24,289 nucleotides of DNA from VMFP01 sp964630025 (GCA_964630025.1 CAZVRG010000016.1:1-24289), one strand, 5' to 3'. Counted from the first letter of the stretch, positions 6,954 through 13,851 are shown. The notes: generated by a model from the letters alone, not told the origin. Numbers and translations: made by a program.

Positions 6954-7784
6954 ATGATGGAGGTCAGTTTCGTCTGTCAGCACCGCAGTCGCCTCACCCT
7001 GATGGGTGGCAAGCAGAGCAACGAAATCCAGGTTCCCGACAAGAGGTCGGGGATTCCCCCGAACACCTTTGTGGTCGTCGGGGAGAAGTCTGGCGAGTAC
7101 CAGACGAAAGGCCCGAAACTCATCTTTCGGCGCTGCCGTCCTCTCTGGCCGGAGGAATTGAAGGAGTGGCCGTTCGACTGCTGGGAAGGCGTCAGCAAGG
7201 ATGCTGACGTTGAATTCCTCGGTTTGGCGGGCAAGGAAGCTCGCATCCGAATCACCTTCAAGGTGGGAACGCGTTCGAGTTTCCAGAATTTCGACATGAA
7301 GTCGGAATCGGTGGAAACGACGCTCCCACCAGAGGTGGTCAAGGAGCTGAACGTCGAGAACCCTGGTCTGACGCACCACAGGGTGCAGCTCAACCAAGAG
7401 TGGAAGGGATTCCGCCGAGGCAAGAAGTCCTGGGAGGACATCCTCATGATTTCCGTGAGGGTCAGCGACGATCGGCGGAGCCAGTGGGAGGAGTTCGCAA
7501 AACCCTTCCTTCAGGTGGCCCAAGAAGAGGCCGAACAGCGGCAACGGGAAGCCCAAGAAAAGCGGGCGACCGCAGTCGCCCACTTCTTCGAGGATCACCC
7601 CGAACTCCTGCCGGTCGGTGTCGAACTGACGTGGGACGTCATGTTTGACATCGCCATCGCGGCTGGTGTTGCCGCGCACAGATCCCGCCCCGGCTGCTGG
7701 GGAGGAAAAAAGGAGGACACCTGGCGGGAAGGATCCGAATGGTACGTCGTGGAAATTCGCGGAGAGGAGTTTACCCGCAGTTAG
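6954..7784 (+). CDS. Hypothetical cassette protein, 276 residues, largest of the block
   Basis: AAGGAG lies 7 nt before ATG 6954 (ATG 6957 is also possible), and the class B leader ends 35 nt upstream. The first two thirds look beta-rich (VSFVCQHRSRLTLMGGK, FVVVGEKSGEYQTKGPKLIF, EARIRITFKVG). A charged helix follows (EEFAKPFLQVAQEEAEQRQR, about residues 180-215), then FEDHPELLPVGVELTWDVMF and a Gly/Ala-rich segment. No family, signal peptide or membrane segment is recognised. A 343-residue frame on the opposite strand is a codon shadow. Confidence 0.72.
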   Translation: MMEVSFVCQHRSRLTLMGGKQSNEIQVPDKRSGIPPNTFVVVGEKSGEYQTKGPKLIFRRCRPLWPEELKEWPFDCWEGVSKDADVEFLGLAGKEARIRITFKVGTRSSFQNFDMKSESVETTLPPEVVKELNVENPGLTHHRVQLNQEWKGFRRGKKSWEDILMISVRVSDDRRSQWEEFAKPFLQVAQEEAEQRQREAQEKRATAVAHFFEDHPELLPVGVELTWDVMFDIAIAAGVAAHRSRPGCWGGKKEDTWREGSEWYVVEIRGEEFTRS

Positions 7785-7797
7785 CTCATTTTGGTTC

Positions 7798-7866
7798 GGC
7801 AGTCCAATCAAAACTGCCTTCTTTCTTCAGTGCATCAATGTGGTGTACTGAAGTGAAGGATGAAAA
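7798..7866 (+). promoter_or_regulatory. Leader: terminator-like hairpin plus variant second hairpin
   Basis: GGCAGT-CCAATCAAA-ACTGCC (7798-7818) is followed by CTTTCTTCAGTGCA...TGTACTGAAGTGAAG (about 7821-7857) and GATGAAAA. The second hairpin has the class A layout but a different terminal sequence (GAAGTGAAGGATG), shared in part with the leader at 14642-14713. Confidence 0.65.
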
Positions 7867-7882
7867 TTTTTAAAGGAGCCTT

Positions 7883-8194
7883 ATGTTAATCCTTTTTCTC
7901 GGCCGATCCCTTGAAGGGATCCTCGCGGACGCACGGAAGCATTTTCCAGAGGAAACGGAGGTCCTCGTGGTCACCAGGGATGGCGACCAACTCCAGCCCC
8001 CGGAAGGGTTGGCGCACGTAACCGCGGGAAGATTCCAGCCCACGGATGGGGCAGAGTACAAAGTCGTCGCCAACGGGGGAACGGCCTCCCAGCTAGTGCC
8101 GGTCCTCAAGAAACTGGCCGAGGCGGCGGAGGAGGGCGACGTCTCGCTGCAGGTGTTCGACCTACAGCGCGAAGGAGTCGCGCGGCTCTGGTGA
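7883..8194 (+). CDS. Hypothetical cassette protein, 103 residues
   Basis: AAAGGAG lies 5 nt before ATG 7883. The predicted pattern is small alpha/beta: strand MLILFLG, helix EGILADARKHF, strand EVLVVTRDG, later EYKVVANGGTASQLVPVLKKLAEAA, and a final strand VSLQVFDLQ. This resembles a Rossmann-like or receiver-like half domain, but no catalytic motif is visible and I do not recognise a family. Cytoplasmic by appearance. Confidence 0.72.
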   Translation: MLILFLGRSLEGILADARKHFPEETEVLVVTRDGDQLQPPEGLAHVTAGRFQPTDGAEYKVVANGGTASQLVPVLKKLAEAAEEGDVSLQVFDLQREGVARLW

Positions 8195-8305
8195 GATGTT
8201 CTTTGGCGAGCCTGGTGTGAGAGCATAGATCTTTCACATGGCCGAACCAGGAGATGCCGTACAAGTCCACTCGGGATACCGGGTGAACAAGGCCGTTGCA
8301 TCGTT

Positions 8306-8455
8306 GGGGAACTTCGCACAGAAGTTCCCCTCCATTTCCCAGTCCTGATGGTCAGGATTGAGATGATGGAAGAGTACTTCCCTTCCCGCCCATGGAGGGG
8401 TGCGTGGCGCGCAGAATTCACTTTTGGCGCGATCCACCACGCCTCCAGCGGCGGG
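8306..8455 (+). promoter_or_regulatory. Leader with terminator-like, class A and expanded class B hairpins
   Basis: GGGGAACTTC/GAAGTTCCCC (8306-8330), class A (8331-8370: TCCTGA/TCAGGA, ending GATTGAGATGATGGAAGA), then class B (8389-8455). The class B copy keeps the ends CCCATGG and AGCGGCGGG but has a different, longer stem (GCGTGG/CCACGC and GGAG/CTCC). That supports base-pairing over primary sequence. No gene is supported between 8195 and 8668 except a doubtful 36-codon frame at 8238. Confidence 0.75.
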
Positions 8456-8530
8456 CAGAGCACAATACATATCCGCATACATGTTCGGCGGAGCCACGCC
8501 GAAGCCAAAATTACCTCCGTTTTCCTCTCC

Positions 8531-8573
8531 ATCCGCCTACGCTCGCAACCTCATGTTGCTGGCGAAGGCGGGT
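8531..8573 (+). repeat. CCGCC hairpin repeat with extended loop
   Basis: TCCGCCTACGCT ... GGCGAAGGCGGG, with GCAAC/GTTGC inside. It is related to the hairpin repeat at 4509-4535, expanded by about 17 nt in the loop. Confidence 0.55.
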
Positions 8574-8597
8574 AGATTTTGGAACAGATGTTCGGGG

Positions 8598-8633
8598 TTT
8601 CCTCGGGATGGTGCACCCGAGGATCATGGAAGA
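8598..8633 (+). promoter_or_regulatory. Class A-like hairpin
   Basis: TTTCCTCGGG ... CCCGAGGATCATGGAAGA has the class A layout: a TTTC left flank and an ATGGAAGA right flank around a 7-bp stem. It lies 35 nt before the start codon at 8669. Confidence 0.55.
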
Positions 8634-8668
8634 TTTTCTGGGCCGCACCGCCCTCTAAGGAGATGATC

Positions 8669-9142
8669 ATGAAGACGAAAATGCGGACGATTGATCGGGA
8701 CCCGTGGCTCGGAACCGTAGGCGTGAATCACGGGTACGGCTTTGAGGACGACGCGTCTGACGTTGAGACCGTGCTTGCACGGCTTGACGAGCGCGTCGCG
8801 CAAGGCGGTGCGCAAGCCTTCTTCGAGGACCGGGTGATAGAAGGGNNNNNNNNNNCACCCGCGATCACCGAGCACACTCCCCAGCGAGTGGCCAAAGCGT
8901 GGGAGATCGCCCTCGAAGAGTTTGGACCAACATCCAAGCTCAACGAGGTGCCGATCGGCAAGCTCGTCGACGGTGAGATCGACGCGGCTCCCTGCGGTTC
9001 AGGAGAACCCTGGACGGAGTACACGGCGCAAAACGTGTACTTCGCGTGGGAGTGGGCGTTGAAGGCATTTGCCTTCGATGCCGAGCTCGAACGCTTCACC
9101 GTCCGAGAGCTGGTCCATGACCTCTATCTCACCCGCAGCTAG
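8669..9142 (+). CDS. Hypothetical cassette protein with an internal duplication (assembly gap inside)
   Basis: TAAGGAG lies about 7 nt before ATG 8669. The frame contains a 10-N gap (8846-8855), so length (about 157 residues) and continuity across the gap are provisional. The C-terminal half carries two similar units of about 32 residues, 70-101 and 119-150, sharing T-x-Q-x-V-x-x-AWE-x-AL-x-x-F and a later LV. No family recognised. The units look like paired helices, possibly a small binding module. Confidence 0.7.
   Translation: MKTKMRTIDRDPWLGTVGVNHGYGFEDDASDVETVLARLDERVAQGGAQAFFEDRVIEGXXXXPAITEHTPQRVAKAWEIALEEFGPTSKLNEVPIGKLVDGEIDAAPCGSGEPWTEYTAQNVYFAWEWALKAFAFDAELERFTVRELVHDLYLTRS
8846..8855. 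other. Assembly gap (10 N)
   Basis: Ten undetermined bases inside the gene at 8669-9142; the reading frame on the two sides happens to match across the run as drawn. Confidence 0.99.
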
Positions 9143-9150
9143 AAACACCC

Positions 9151-9224
9151 GCAGGAGGTTCTTCACCCGAAGCACCTCCTGCCTATCTCCCAACTTCGAA
9201 TGTTTCGGAGTTGAGATGATGGAA
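9151..9224 (+). promoter_or_regulatory. Leader: terminator-like hairpin plus class A hairpin
   Basis: GCAGGAGGT/ACCTCCTGC (9151-9182), then CTATCTCCCAACTTCGAA...TTCGGAGTTGAGATGATGGAA (9183-9224). The pyrimidine tract after the first stem is the left arm of the second. Confidence 0.75.
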
Positions 9225-9255
9225 ACTCTAGCCATACACGAAGGAGAATTGTTTC

Positions 9256-9654
9256 ATGAGCGATTTCCAACTGGAACTGCTCAAAGCTGGGCTTATTACC
9301 CAGCAGCAGTACGACGCCGGAAAGCGTCAGGATGAGCGGCGACAAGCCAAGGACCACCGAAAGATGGTTAAGGCAGCAGACCCTACAGCCTCGTTCACCT
9401 CTCTTCGGTCTTTCATGGACCACGTCAAGAAGGAGTTGCGGCGAGACCCGACGGCTGCCAACCTGCGCAAGCTCACCCGCCAAGCGCACGAAGTCGCTGA
9501 CCAGCTCAACCTGAGCAAGAAGCGGCGCGGCAAAATGCACGCCTTCTTAGCGAAGGTTGGTGAAGGCTTGGCCAGCCGACTGCCCGAGGACCGTGCTGCG
9601 TTCCTTGACGAAGTGTTCTTGACCCTCGATCCGAGGCTGGTGAGCGAAGAATAA
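9256..9654 (+). CDS. Hypothetical helical cassette protein, 132 residues
   Basis: GAAGGAG lies 9 nt before ATG 9256. The N-terminus MSDFQLELLKAGLITQQQYD followed by a charged basic helix (RQDERRQAKDHRKMVKAAD) loosely recalls small proteins that begin LLKAGLVS and continue as a Lys/Arg-rich coil, but I cannot assign it to a family. The rest is helical and highly charged (HVKKELRRDPTAANLRKL, LNLSKKRRGKMHAFLAKV), compatible with nucleic-acid or ribosome binding. Confidence 0.73.
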   Translation: MSDFQLELLKAGLITQQQYDAGKRQDERRQAKDHRKMVKAADPTASFTSLRSFMDHVKKELRRDPTAANLRKLTRQAHEVADQLNLSKKRRGKMHAFLAKVGEGLASRLPEDRAAFLDEVFLTLDPRLVSEE

Positions 9655-9685
9655 TCACCACGCCGCACTTGAAAGGAGGCCTCCT

Positions 9686-9700
9686 ATGAACGTTCTTTAA
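9686..9700 (+). other. Four-codon mini-ORF with strong ribosome site (possible empty cassette)
   Basis: GAAAGGAGGCCTCCT precedes ATG AAC GTT CTT TAA, which reads MNVL-stop. The ribosome site is stronger than those of most real genes here, yet the frame ends after four codons and the next leader begins at once. It may be a leader peptide or the remnant of a cassette that lost its gene. Confidence 0.4.
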
Positions 9701-9702
9701 TG

Positions 9703-9768
9703 AGAAGAGATGCCGTCATCTCTTCTCCATTTCTCAGTTCCGAATGGTTCGGAATTGAGATGATGGAA
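9703..9768 (+). promoter_or_regulatory. Leader: terminator-like hairpin plus class A hairpin
   Basis: AGAAGAGATG/CATCTCTTCT (9703-9726), then the clearest class A copy (9727-9768): CCATTTCTCAGTTCCGAA - TGG - TTCGGAATTGAGATGATGG. The outer CCAT pairs with ATGG and the inner stem is almost perfect. Confidence 0.8.
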
Positions 9769-9797
9769 AAACACTTCCTTATTTCGGAGATATACCA

Positions 9798-10157
9798 GTG
9801 ATAACCGTTGCAGTGATTGCTCTGCTCGTTTTCTGTATTGTGACGACGGCGTATGTTTCCGGATGCGTGGTTGTGCATCATCGCTTTCGCCGACTCGATC
9901 GGCAATGTGAACGAGAAGTGCGCGTTCTCGCGCACACGCTCGGGATGTCCGGCATGCTTCCCGTCCGAGCATTTCGATGCCCACCAAAGTGGGATCTGGT
10001 GCTTCTCTGGCCGTGGTACATGCTCACCGCGCTGTGCTGTTCGGCGCTCCGGCAGCAAAGTGCCGAGAAGCTGGCGGCGGCACACGCACGGGCGCATGTG
10101 TCCTGGCAGCGGTTTCTGACTGCGAGGAATCAGCTCTGGACGATTGAGCGCAATTAA
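9798..10157 (+). CDS. Small membrane protein with GTG start
   Basis: The 119-residue protein starts at GTG 9798, with GGAG about 9 nt upstream. An N-terminal transmembrane helix (VAVIALLVFCIVTTAYVSGCVVV) is followed by a basic stretch and a second hydrophobic segment near residue 65-82 (WDLVLLWPWYMLTALCC). The tail is helical and Ala-rich. No family recognised. A hairpin follows the stop codon directly. Confidence 0.68.
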   Translation: MITVAVIALLVFCIVTTAYVSGCVVVHHRFRRLDRQCEREVRVLAHTLGMSGMLPVRAFRCPPKWDLVLLWPWYMLTALCCSALRQQSAEKLAAAHARAHVSWQRFLTARNQLWTIERN

Positions 10158-10162
10158 CTTTC

Positions 10163-10233
10163 GGGAAGAACTTCACGCGAAGTTCTTCCCGCTTCATCGA
10201 AGATTCGAAGACGCATTGGAATCTTGGATGGAG
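10163..10233 (+). promoter_or_regulatory. Leader: terminator-like hairpin plus variant class A hairpin
   Basis: GGGAAGAACTTC/GAAGTTCTTCCC (10163-10190, 12 perfect base pairs, 4-nt loop), then CTTCATCGAAGATTC...GAATCTTGGATGGAGG (10192-10233). The second hairpin keeps the class A ends in altered form (GGATGGAGG). Confidence 0.7.
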
Positions 10234-10266
10234 GACATACCAATCATCAACATAACAAGGAGACCC

Positions 10267-11019
10267 ATGGTGACGAACGCATTGGTCGAACGGATCAAGG
10301 AGCGGTGGAAGCGCCGGGCAACGGCCGAGCGTGCGCGCATTTCCCAGGAGATGCGGACTTCTCCACAGATTCCGGAGAAGCGCGAAGAGCAACAATTCGA
10401 GATCTTCAGCAATCTCGAGACGTCCCCGTCGCGGGAGCGGATGCGGAGCCCCAACGCGATGGGATCGCGTCCGCATCGCGGACTGAACTTGAAGCCGCTC
10501 ATCCGGTGGTTGCAGGCGCAGATCGGCGAACCGTGGGACACGGTGTGGTCGAAGTTGAGCGTGCACCCCACCCTGAAGAAGGTGAAGGAACACGCTTCGC
10601 ATCTCGTCCCGTCCATCATGGACCCGCGAGGAATGCAGTATCTTCAGCGCCGAAATGGTTGGCTGTACCGTGACGAAGCGGACGTGATCCGCGTGCGTTT
10701 CGAACAACAGCCGGAACCGCCGACGCCGCAGTCGTGGTGGACGGAGTTGCCCACGGGCGAGATCGCTGCGCAGGTGAAGGGCATCTGGTACGCCTTTACC
10801 ACGCGAGCGGTGGAGAGCTCGACGGACACGGTGGCCACCTACTACTCCGACTCCTCGAATTTTTTCCGGGGAAAAATCGGCGATTTCTTCCGCAAGGAAT
10901 ATCGCCGAGTCATGTCGGAGGGCGGGTACCACTACAACGCCCCGGTGATCCACGAGATCATCGGCAAGCGGCAACTCGGTTCCACCGAGTTAAAAAAGTA
11001 CGGCCTCCGCGCCTCGTAG
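10267..11019 (+). CDS. Hypothetical protein, 250 residues, of a family I half-recognise
   Basis: AAGGAG lies 5 nt before ATG 10267. The segment LKPLIRWLQAQIGEPWDTVW (about residues 77-96) followed by KLSVHPTLKKVKEHASHLV, and the C-terminal KRQLGSTELKKYGL, resemble a widespread family of uncharacterised proteins with an RPWDKVYSEI-type motif and a QLxxxELxxxGL end. This match is from memory and needs a profile search. The N-terminal 70 residues are charged and helical. No signal peptide or membrane segment. A 316-residue frame on the opposite strand is a shadow. Confidence 0.72.
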   Translation: MVTNALVERIKERWKRRATAERARISQEMRTSPQIPEKREEQQFEIFSNLETSPSRERMRSPNAMGSRPHRGLNLKPLIRWLQAQIGEPWDTVWSKLSVHPTLKKVKEHASHLVPSIMDPRGMQYLQRRNGWLYRDEADVIRVRFEQQPEPPTPQSWWTELPTGEIAAQVKGIWYAFTTRAVESSTDTVATYYSDSSNFFRGKIGDFFRKEYRRVMSEGGYHYNAPVIHEIIGKRQLGSTELKKYGLRAS

Positions 11020-11109
11020 GCACGGCGACCGCTTCCCTCCAAGTCCACACGATGTGGGCGCTAGGAGGACACGCGACAACCCAGCGGCGTGTATAAACAG
11101 CTGGATTAC

Positions 11110-11176
11110 GCAGAAGTCGTCACAAGCGACTTCTGCCCTTCCCTCACTTCACAGAGAATGTGGCGTGAGGGGAGGA
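11110..11176 (+). promoter_or_regulatory. Leader: two consecutive hairpins
   Basis: GCAGAAGTCG/CGACTTCTGC (11110-11136), a CCTTCCCTC tract, then CTTCCCTCACTTCACA...TGTGGCGTGAGGGGAGGAT (to about 11176). The tract again forms the left arm of the second hairpin. Confidence 0.7.
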
Positions 11177-11224
11177 TAAACAATAACTTCACTTCGACGC
11201 CCAGTGAAAGGAGAACGACATGAC

Positions 11225-11512
11225 ATGATGACTGTTTTGTTCACCGACGATGACTCCTGTGTAACAGAGGTTATGAATCGTCACCGGTTTGTGTACGGAT
11301 CGTTTTCGAAGATCCTCCGCCGCTACTGGCAGCACCCGGGATGTCGCATCAAGTTCGTTGTCCGCGACCCCCAAGTCGCACGACGATGGAGTGCACAGCT
11401 CGGTCTTCGGATCGAACCGACGAACGAAGCGCTCCCGGCGCTTCAGGAAGACGATCGCGTCATCCTTCCGCTCACTTCCGACGAAGTGTCAGACCAAGCA
11501 GTTCTTTTCTAG
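11225..11512 (+). CDS. Hypothetical cassette protein, 95 residues
   Basis: GAAAGGAG lies upstream of three close ATGs. ATG 11220 gives only Met-Thr-stop, while 11225 and 11228 open the real frame. The predicted order is strand MMTVLFTDDD, helix SFSKILRRYW, strand RIKFVVRD, helix ARRWSAQLGL, strand DRVILPLTS. The C-terminal pattern LGLxxxPTNEALPALQEDDRVI faintly recalls the DUF1874 (STIV B116/AcrIII-1) fold, but the His of that ring nuclease is absent and the resemblance is weak. The two-codon frame ATG ACA TGA overlapping the start could couple translation. Confidence 0.7.
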   Translation: MMTVLFTDDDSCVTEVMNRHRFVYGSFSKILRRYWQHPGCRIKFVVRDPQVARRWSAQLGLRIEPTNEALPALQEDDRVILPLTSDEVSDQAVLF

Positions 11513-11523
11513 ATTCTCGTTCA

Positions 11524-11592
11524 GGCGAGTCCCCAATTTTCACTCGCCTATCTCTCTCAGCATCCGATCACTTTCGGACGCTGAGATACGAT
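11524..11592 (+). promoter_or_regulatory. Leader: terminator-like hairpin plus class A-like hairpin
   Basis: GGCGAGT...ACTCGCC (11524-11548), then TATCTCTCAGCATCCGA...TTCGGACGCTGAGATACGA (11549-11592). The right arm keeps TGAGAT but lacks the GATGGAA flank. Confidence 0.7.
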
Positions 11593-11646
11593 AGAGTCCA
11601 ATACACAGCCTCGTTGGCGCCCACTGCCGAGTGTGGGAGGAAAAAC

Positions 11647-12293
11647 ATGAAGAGCAGCCTCAATCCGTATGTTCGCGTAAATGCATTGGGCAAGCCACTG
11701 CGATCGCGCAAGCGCTGTCCGCGGGGGCTCAGAAACTCGGCCGGATGCGCGTGGGTGAGCTTCCGCTTCTGGCTTGGCTACCCGTACTACAACTCGGCGC
11801 GGATCATCGCCAAGGAAAGGAACCCGACCTCGAATCCCTGAAGCCCACCATCCGTGAAGTTCTCCTGTTCGGGAGCGTAGCCGCCGAAGCCGACGACCAG
11901 CTCATCGGTGATGTGGATCTCATGATTCTGGACTACGGCTTCTACTCGAGGGTGTTGCGCCCGAAGGAAGATCGTCCCAACGACCCCTTCCCGGACAGCA
12001 AGGCCAGTGAACTCCAGGACAACCTACAGTTAGTCCTGAGTGGGTTCATGCAGTACGACGGGGACGAACTCAACAAGCTCTTATCCTTCCCCGCGGACCT
12101 GCACGTCGTCCCGTACACCGTCGTCACCGACGAGGTACTCCGCGACGAAATCGCTCGGAGACACTGCGACCCTCAGTTTTTCGACAACGTCTTCAAGTGC
12201 ATGATGCGCTACGACAGAACACGGAAAGCATTTGTTCCTGTCACTCTGGATGAGCTTCGGGAGAGACTGCAAACGACTGCAAGCAGTATGTAA
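11647..12293 (+). CDS. Nucleotidyltransferase-fold (Pol beta superfamily) protein, probably frameshifted
   Basis: The core motif EVLLFGSVAAEADDQLIGDVDLMIL (cited in part: LLFGS then DVDLMI) matches the GS...DxD signature of minimal nucleotidyltransferases, which transfer nucleotides to proteins, RNA or small molecules. This core frame is open from GTG 11631, which lies inside the ribosome site. The only convincing start, ATG 11647 with GGGAGGA 6 nt upstream, is in another frame and reads 64 residues (MKSSLNPYVRVNALGKPLRS...) before stopping at 11841. Third-position C preference also favours that frame up to about 11825. The simplest reading is one gene with a shift near 11820-11840. A DHVVPY-like segment and helices follow. 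MNT-type proteins often partner HEPN toxins, but no HEPN is seen nearby. Confidence 0.65.
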
Positions 12294-12300
12294 TGGTTCC

Positions 12301-12417
12301 GGCGAGTCCACCCAAAACTCGCCAGCGCCCCACGAAGCTTTCGCGATGTGGGGCTTCATTTCCCAGTTCCGCCCCTCGACCGTGCTCGGGGTAAACAAGC
12401 GGAATTGAGATGGTGGA
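12301..12417 (+). promoter_or_regulatory. Leader with three hairpins, related to that at 15159-15255
   Basis: GGCGAGT/ACTCGCC (12301-12323), GCCCCAC/GTGGGGC (12327-12354), then class A (12355-12417) ending GGAATTGAGATGGTGGAAGA, with GTTCCGC/GCGGAAT and an inner CCCCTCGA/TCGGGG. The first 70 nt match 15159-15220 closely, so it is a duplicated leader. The next gene is in reverse orientation. Confidence 0.72.
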
Positions 12418-12428
12418 AGAAATGGACC

Positions 12429-12749
12429 TTACCGGTATCCGCCGACGCGTTTCTCAACGCGCTCGAGGCGCTCTGAAAGGCCTTCGGGACCTTTGAGAAG
12501 CTCGAAGAGACGATTGAAGTTCACCTTTAGGTCTTCTGTGGTGGCTAGCTTCTTGAGGTCTTCCTTCGTAGCCATCGTTTCCTCGATACGTTCCACGCGT
12601 TCTTTAAGACGGTCAATCTTGGGGACAACTTCTTCACGAAGATCTGCGAGATCGCGCTTTGTTGCTGGTTTCGCCTCAAATCCTCCATGCATGCTCTCCA
12701 GCATACCGTTGCGTGCGGAGCGTGCAAAGACTCTCGTCAAGTCCTGCAT
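12429..12749 (-). CDS. Coiled-coil protein carried in reverse
   Basis: The 106-residue protein is almost entirely charged coiled coil: KRDLADLREEVVPKIDRLKE, RVERIEETMATKEDLKKLA, TTEDLKVNFNRLFELL, LSERLERVEKRVGGYR. The repeated TKEDL/TTEDL units are common in small bacterial coiled-coil proteins of unknown role. ATG 12749 has only a weak GGGA upstream. It is the second reverse-oriented insert of the block, lying between class A elements at 12355-12417 and 12753-12790. Confidence 0.7.
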   Translation of the reverse strand: MQDLTRVFARSARNGMLESMHGGFEAKPATKRDLADLREEVVPKIDRLKERVERIEETMATKEDLKKLATTEDLKVNFNRLFELLKGPEGLSERLERVEKRVGGYR

Positions 12750-12752
12750 TTC

Positions 12753-12790
12753 TATTTCCCAGCCCCGCTGAGCGGGGTTGAGATGATGGA
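12753..12790 (+). promoter_or_regulatory. Class A hairpin leader
   Basis: TATTTCCCAGCCCCGCT-G-AGCGGGGTTGAGATGATGGA, a near-perfect class A copy with a 7-bp GC stem, 35 nt before the start at 12825. Confidence 0.75.
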
Positions 12791-12824
12791 AGAGGCACAC
12801 AACAATACCCCATACGGAGAAACC

Positions 12825-13274
12825 ATGGCAAAGCAACTCGTTGACCGCGTGACGTTTATGGCGCTCATGAACGCGGCGGCCGCAGTGGAACAGCGAGAGA
12901 CAATCGAGGCCGATCGCGCTCTCGTCGCCCTTGCCGACGCGCATCCGCAGGCCGTTGCGCTGCTTGGCATGAGCGCGCTGGTGTTGAACGCTCACAATCG
13001 CATGGAGGAAGCGAAGCGCAGCGCGGCGGAAGCTGCGATCACGCTCGCGCTGGCTGCCGTGCGTATCGCGTTCGAGAAGAATGACTCGTACCGAAATGCG
13101 CGGCATGCCGTGCAGGAAGCCCGCGATGCGATCGCCGCTATCACGATTTCGGAGTGGCGAAGCACGCTGAACGCACGGCTTCTTCCCGCGGAAATGACGC
13201 TGCACTCGTTGAGAAACGATGCGCTGCGGCGTCATCAGGAACACACGCCGCGACATCGCCGGCGCGCGTCATGA
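12825..13274 (+). CDS. Alanine-rich helical cassette protein, 149 residues
   Basis: GGAG lies 6 nt before ATG 12825. The protein is almost all helix: MAKQLVDRVTFMALMNAAAA, DRALVALADAHPQAVALLG, then EAKRSAAEAAITLALAAVRI. The tail is basic (RHQEHTPRHRRRAS). No family recognised and no clear membrane segment, although the Ala/Leu helix near residue 70-85 is hydrophobic. The region 13275-13395 after the gene holds no supported feature. Confidence 0.7.
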   Translation: MAKQLVDRVTFMALMNAAAAVEQRETIEADRALVALADAHPQAVALLGMSALVLNAHNRMEEAKRSAAEAAITLALAAVRIAFEKNDSYRNARHAVQEARDAIAAITISEWRSTLNARLLPAEMTLHSLRNDALRRHQEHTPRHRRRAS

Positions 13275-13401
13275 AAAGCAGCCCCCAAGTCCAGAGGACG
13301 GGCGTCAGCTCCACTTCGCTCTGTCATGCATTTGATGACCAGAGCTTCGCGGGGCGCAGGGGCGTACGGAAACTCAGCGTACGAAACTCATCTGAGACCT
13401 T

Positions 13402-13466
13402 GGAGAGATCGCCTCTGATCTCTCCTCTATCTCTCAATTCCGCAGGGTGCGGAATTGAGATGGTGG
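13402..13466 (+). promoter_or_regulatory. Leader: terminator-like hairpin plus class A hairpin
   Basis: GGAGAGATC-GCCTCT-GATCTCTCC (13402-13425), then CTATCTCTCAATTCCGCA-GGG-TGCGGAATTGAGATGGTGG (13426-13466), a perfect 11-bp inner stem. Confidence 0.78.
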
Positions 13467-13491
13467 AACGGCACGATTAACGGAGGACATC

Positions 13492-13734
13492 GTGGAAAGC
13501 GTTATCCTTTTCTGCGACCGCGAGATGTCGCCCGTGGACACGCACGGCCCTTTTCCGACGCGAGCGATTGCGACGCAGCAGCTGGAGGACACCGGCTATG
13601 TGCTGAAAGGGCACAATCTCTGGAGAGACGAACACGGCCAAGGACCAGAACGACGATATGCGCAAGTGCTGGATTTGCATCCGATGACGTTCGATCACCC
13701 AGCGCTTCCCTTCGCCGCGTACGCCGTATCCTAA
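13492..13734 (+). CDS. Hypothetical cassette protein, 80 residues, GTG start
   Basis: CGGAGG lies about 6 nt before GTG 13492. The protein MESVILFCDREMSPVDTHGP reads as a strand followed by a loop; TRAIATQQLEDTGYVLKGHN resembles a helix then strand, and LWRDEHGQGPERRYAQVLDL a beta hairpin. It looks like a small compact alpha/beta domain. Family not recognised. Confidence 0.68.
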   Translation: MESVILFCDREMSPVDTHGPFPTRAIATQQLEDTGYVLKGHNLWRDEHGQGPERRYAQVLDLHPMTFDHPALPFAAYAVS

Positions 13735-13745
13735 CATCATCGCGT

Positions 13746-13851
13746 GGCGAGCATCATCACGGATACACCCGTGCTGACCGCTCGCCTCCATTTCTCAATT
13801 CCGAACGGATTCTCTGCACGGTGTAGAGACATCGGGATTGAGATGGTGGAG
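13746..13851 (+). promoter_or_regulatory. Leader: terminator-like hairpin plus class A hairpin with branched loop
   Basis: GGCGAGC...GCTCGCC (13746-13786), then CTCCATTTCTCAATTCCGA...TCGGGATTGAGATGGTGGAG (13787-13851). The loop contains its own hairpin (CTCTGCA/TGTAGAG), so the class A stem tolerates insertions at the tip. Confidence 0.75.

Noticed and set aside
6780..7811. 343-codon frame on the minus strand
   Set aside because: It is the antisense of the plus gene at 6954-7784, which has a good ribosome site and leader; the minus product has low-complexity, unnatural composition and crosses the class B hairpin.
8238..8348. 36-codon frame starting MAEPGDAVQVHSGYRV
   Set aside because: No ribosome site, and it reads through the terminator-like hairpin and class A left arm. 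It could be a degraded cassette but is not supported as a gene.
10024..10974. 316-codon frame on the minus strand
   Set aside because: Antisense shadow of the gene at 10267-11019, Arg/His/Pro-rich and crossing the leader hairpins.
11225..11512. AcrIII-1/DUF1874 ring nuclease assignment
   Set aside because: Only a loose C-terminal pattern matches; the catalytic His and the N-terminal signature are absent, so it is kept as hypothetical.
13271..13480. 69-codon frame overlapping the end of the gene at 12825 (ATGA)
   Set aside because: No ribosome site, and it runs through both hairpins of the next leader, so it is probably chance despite the overlap.
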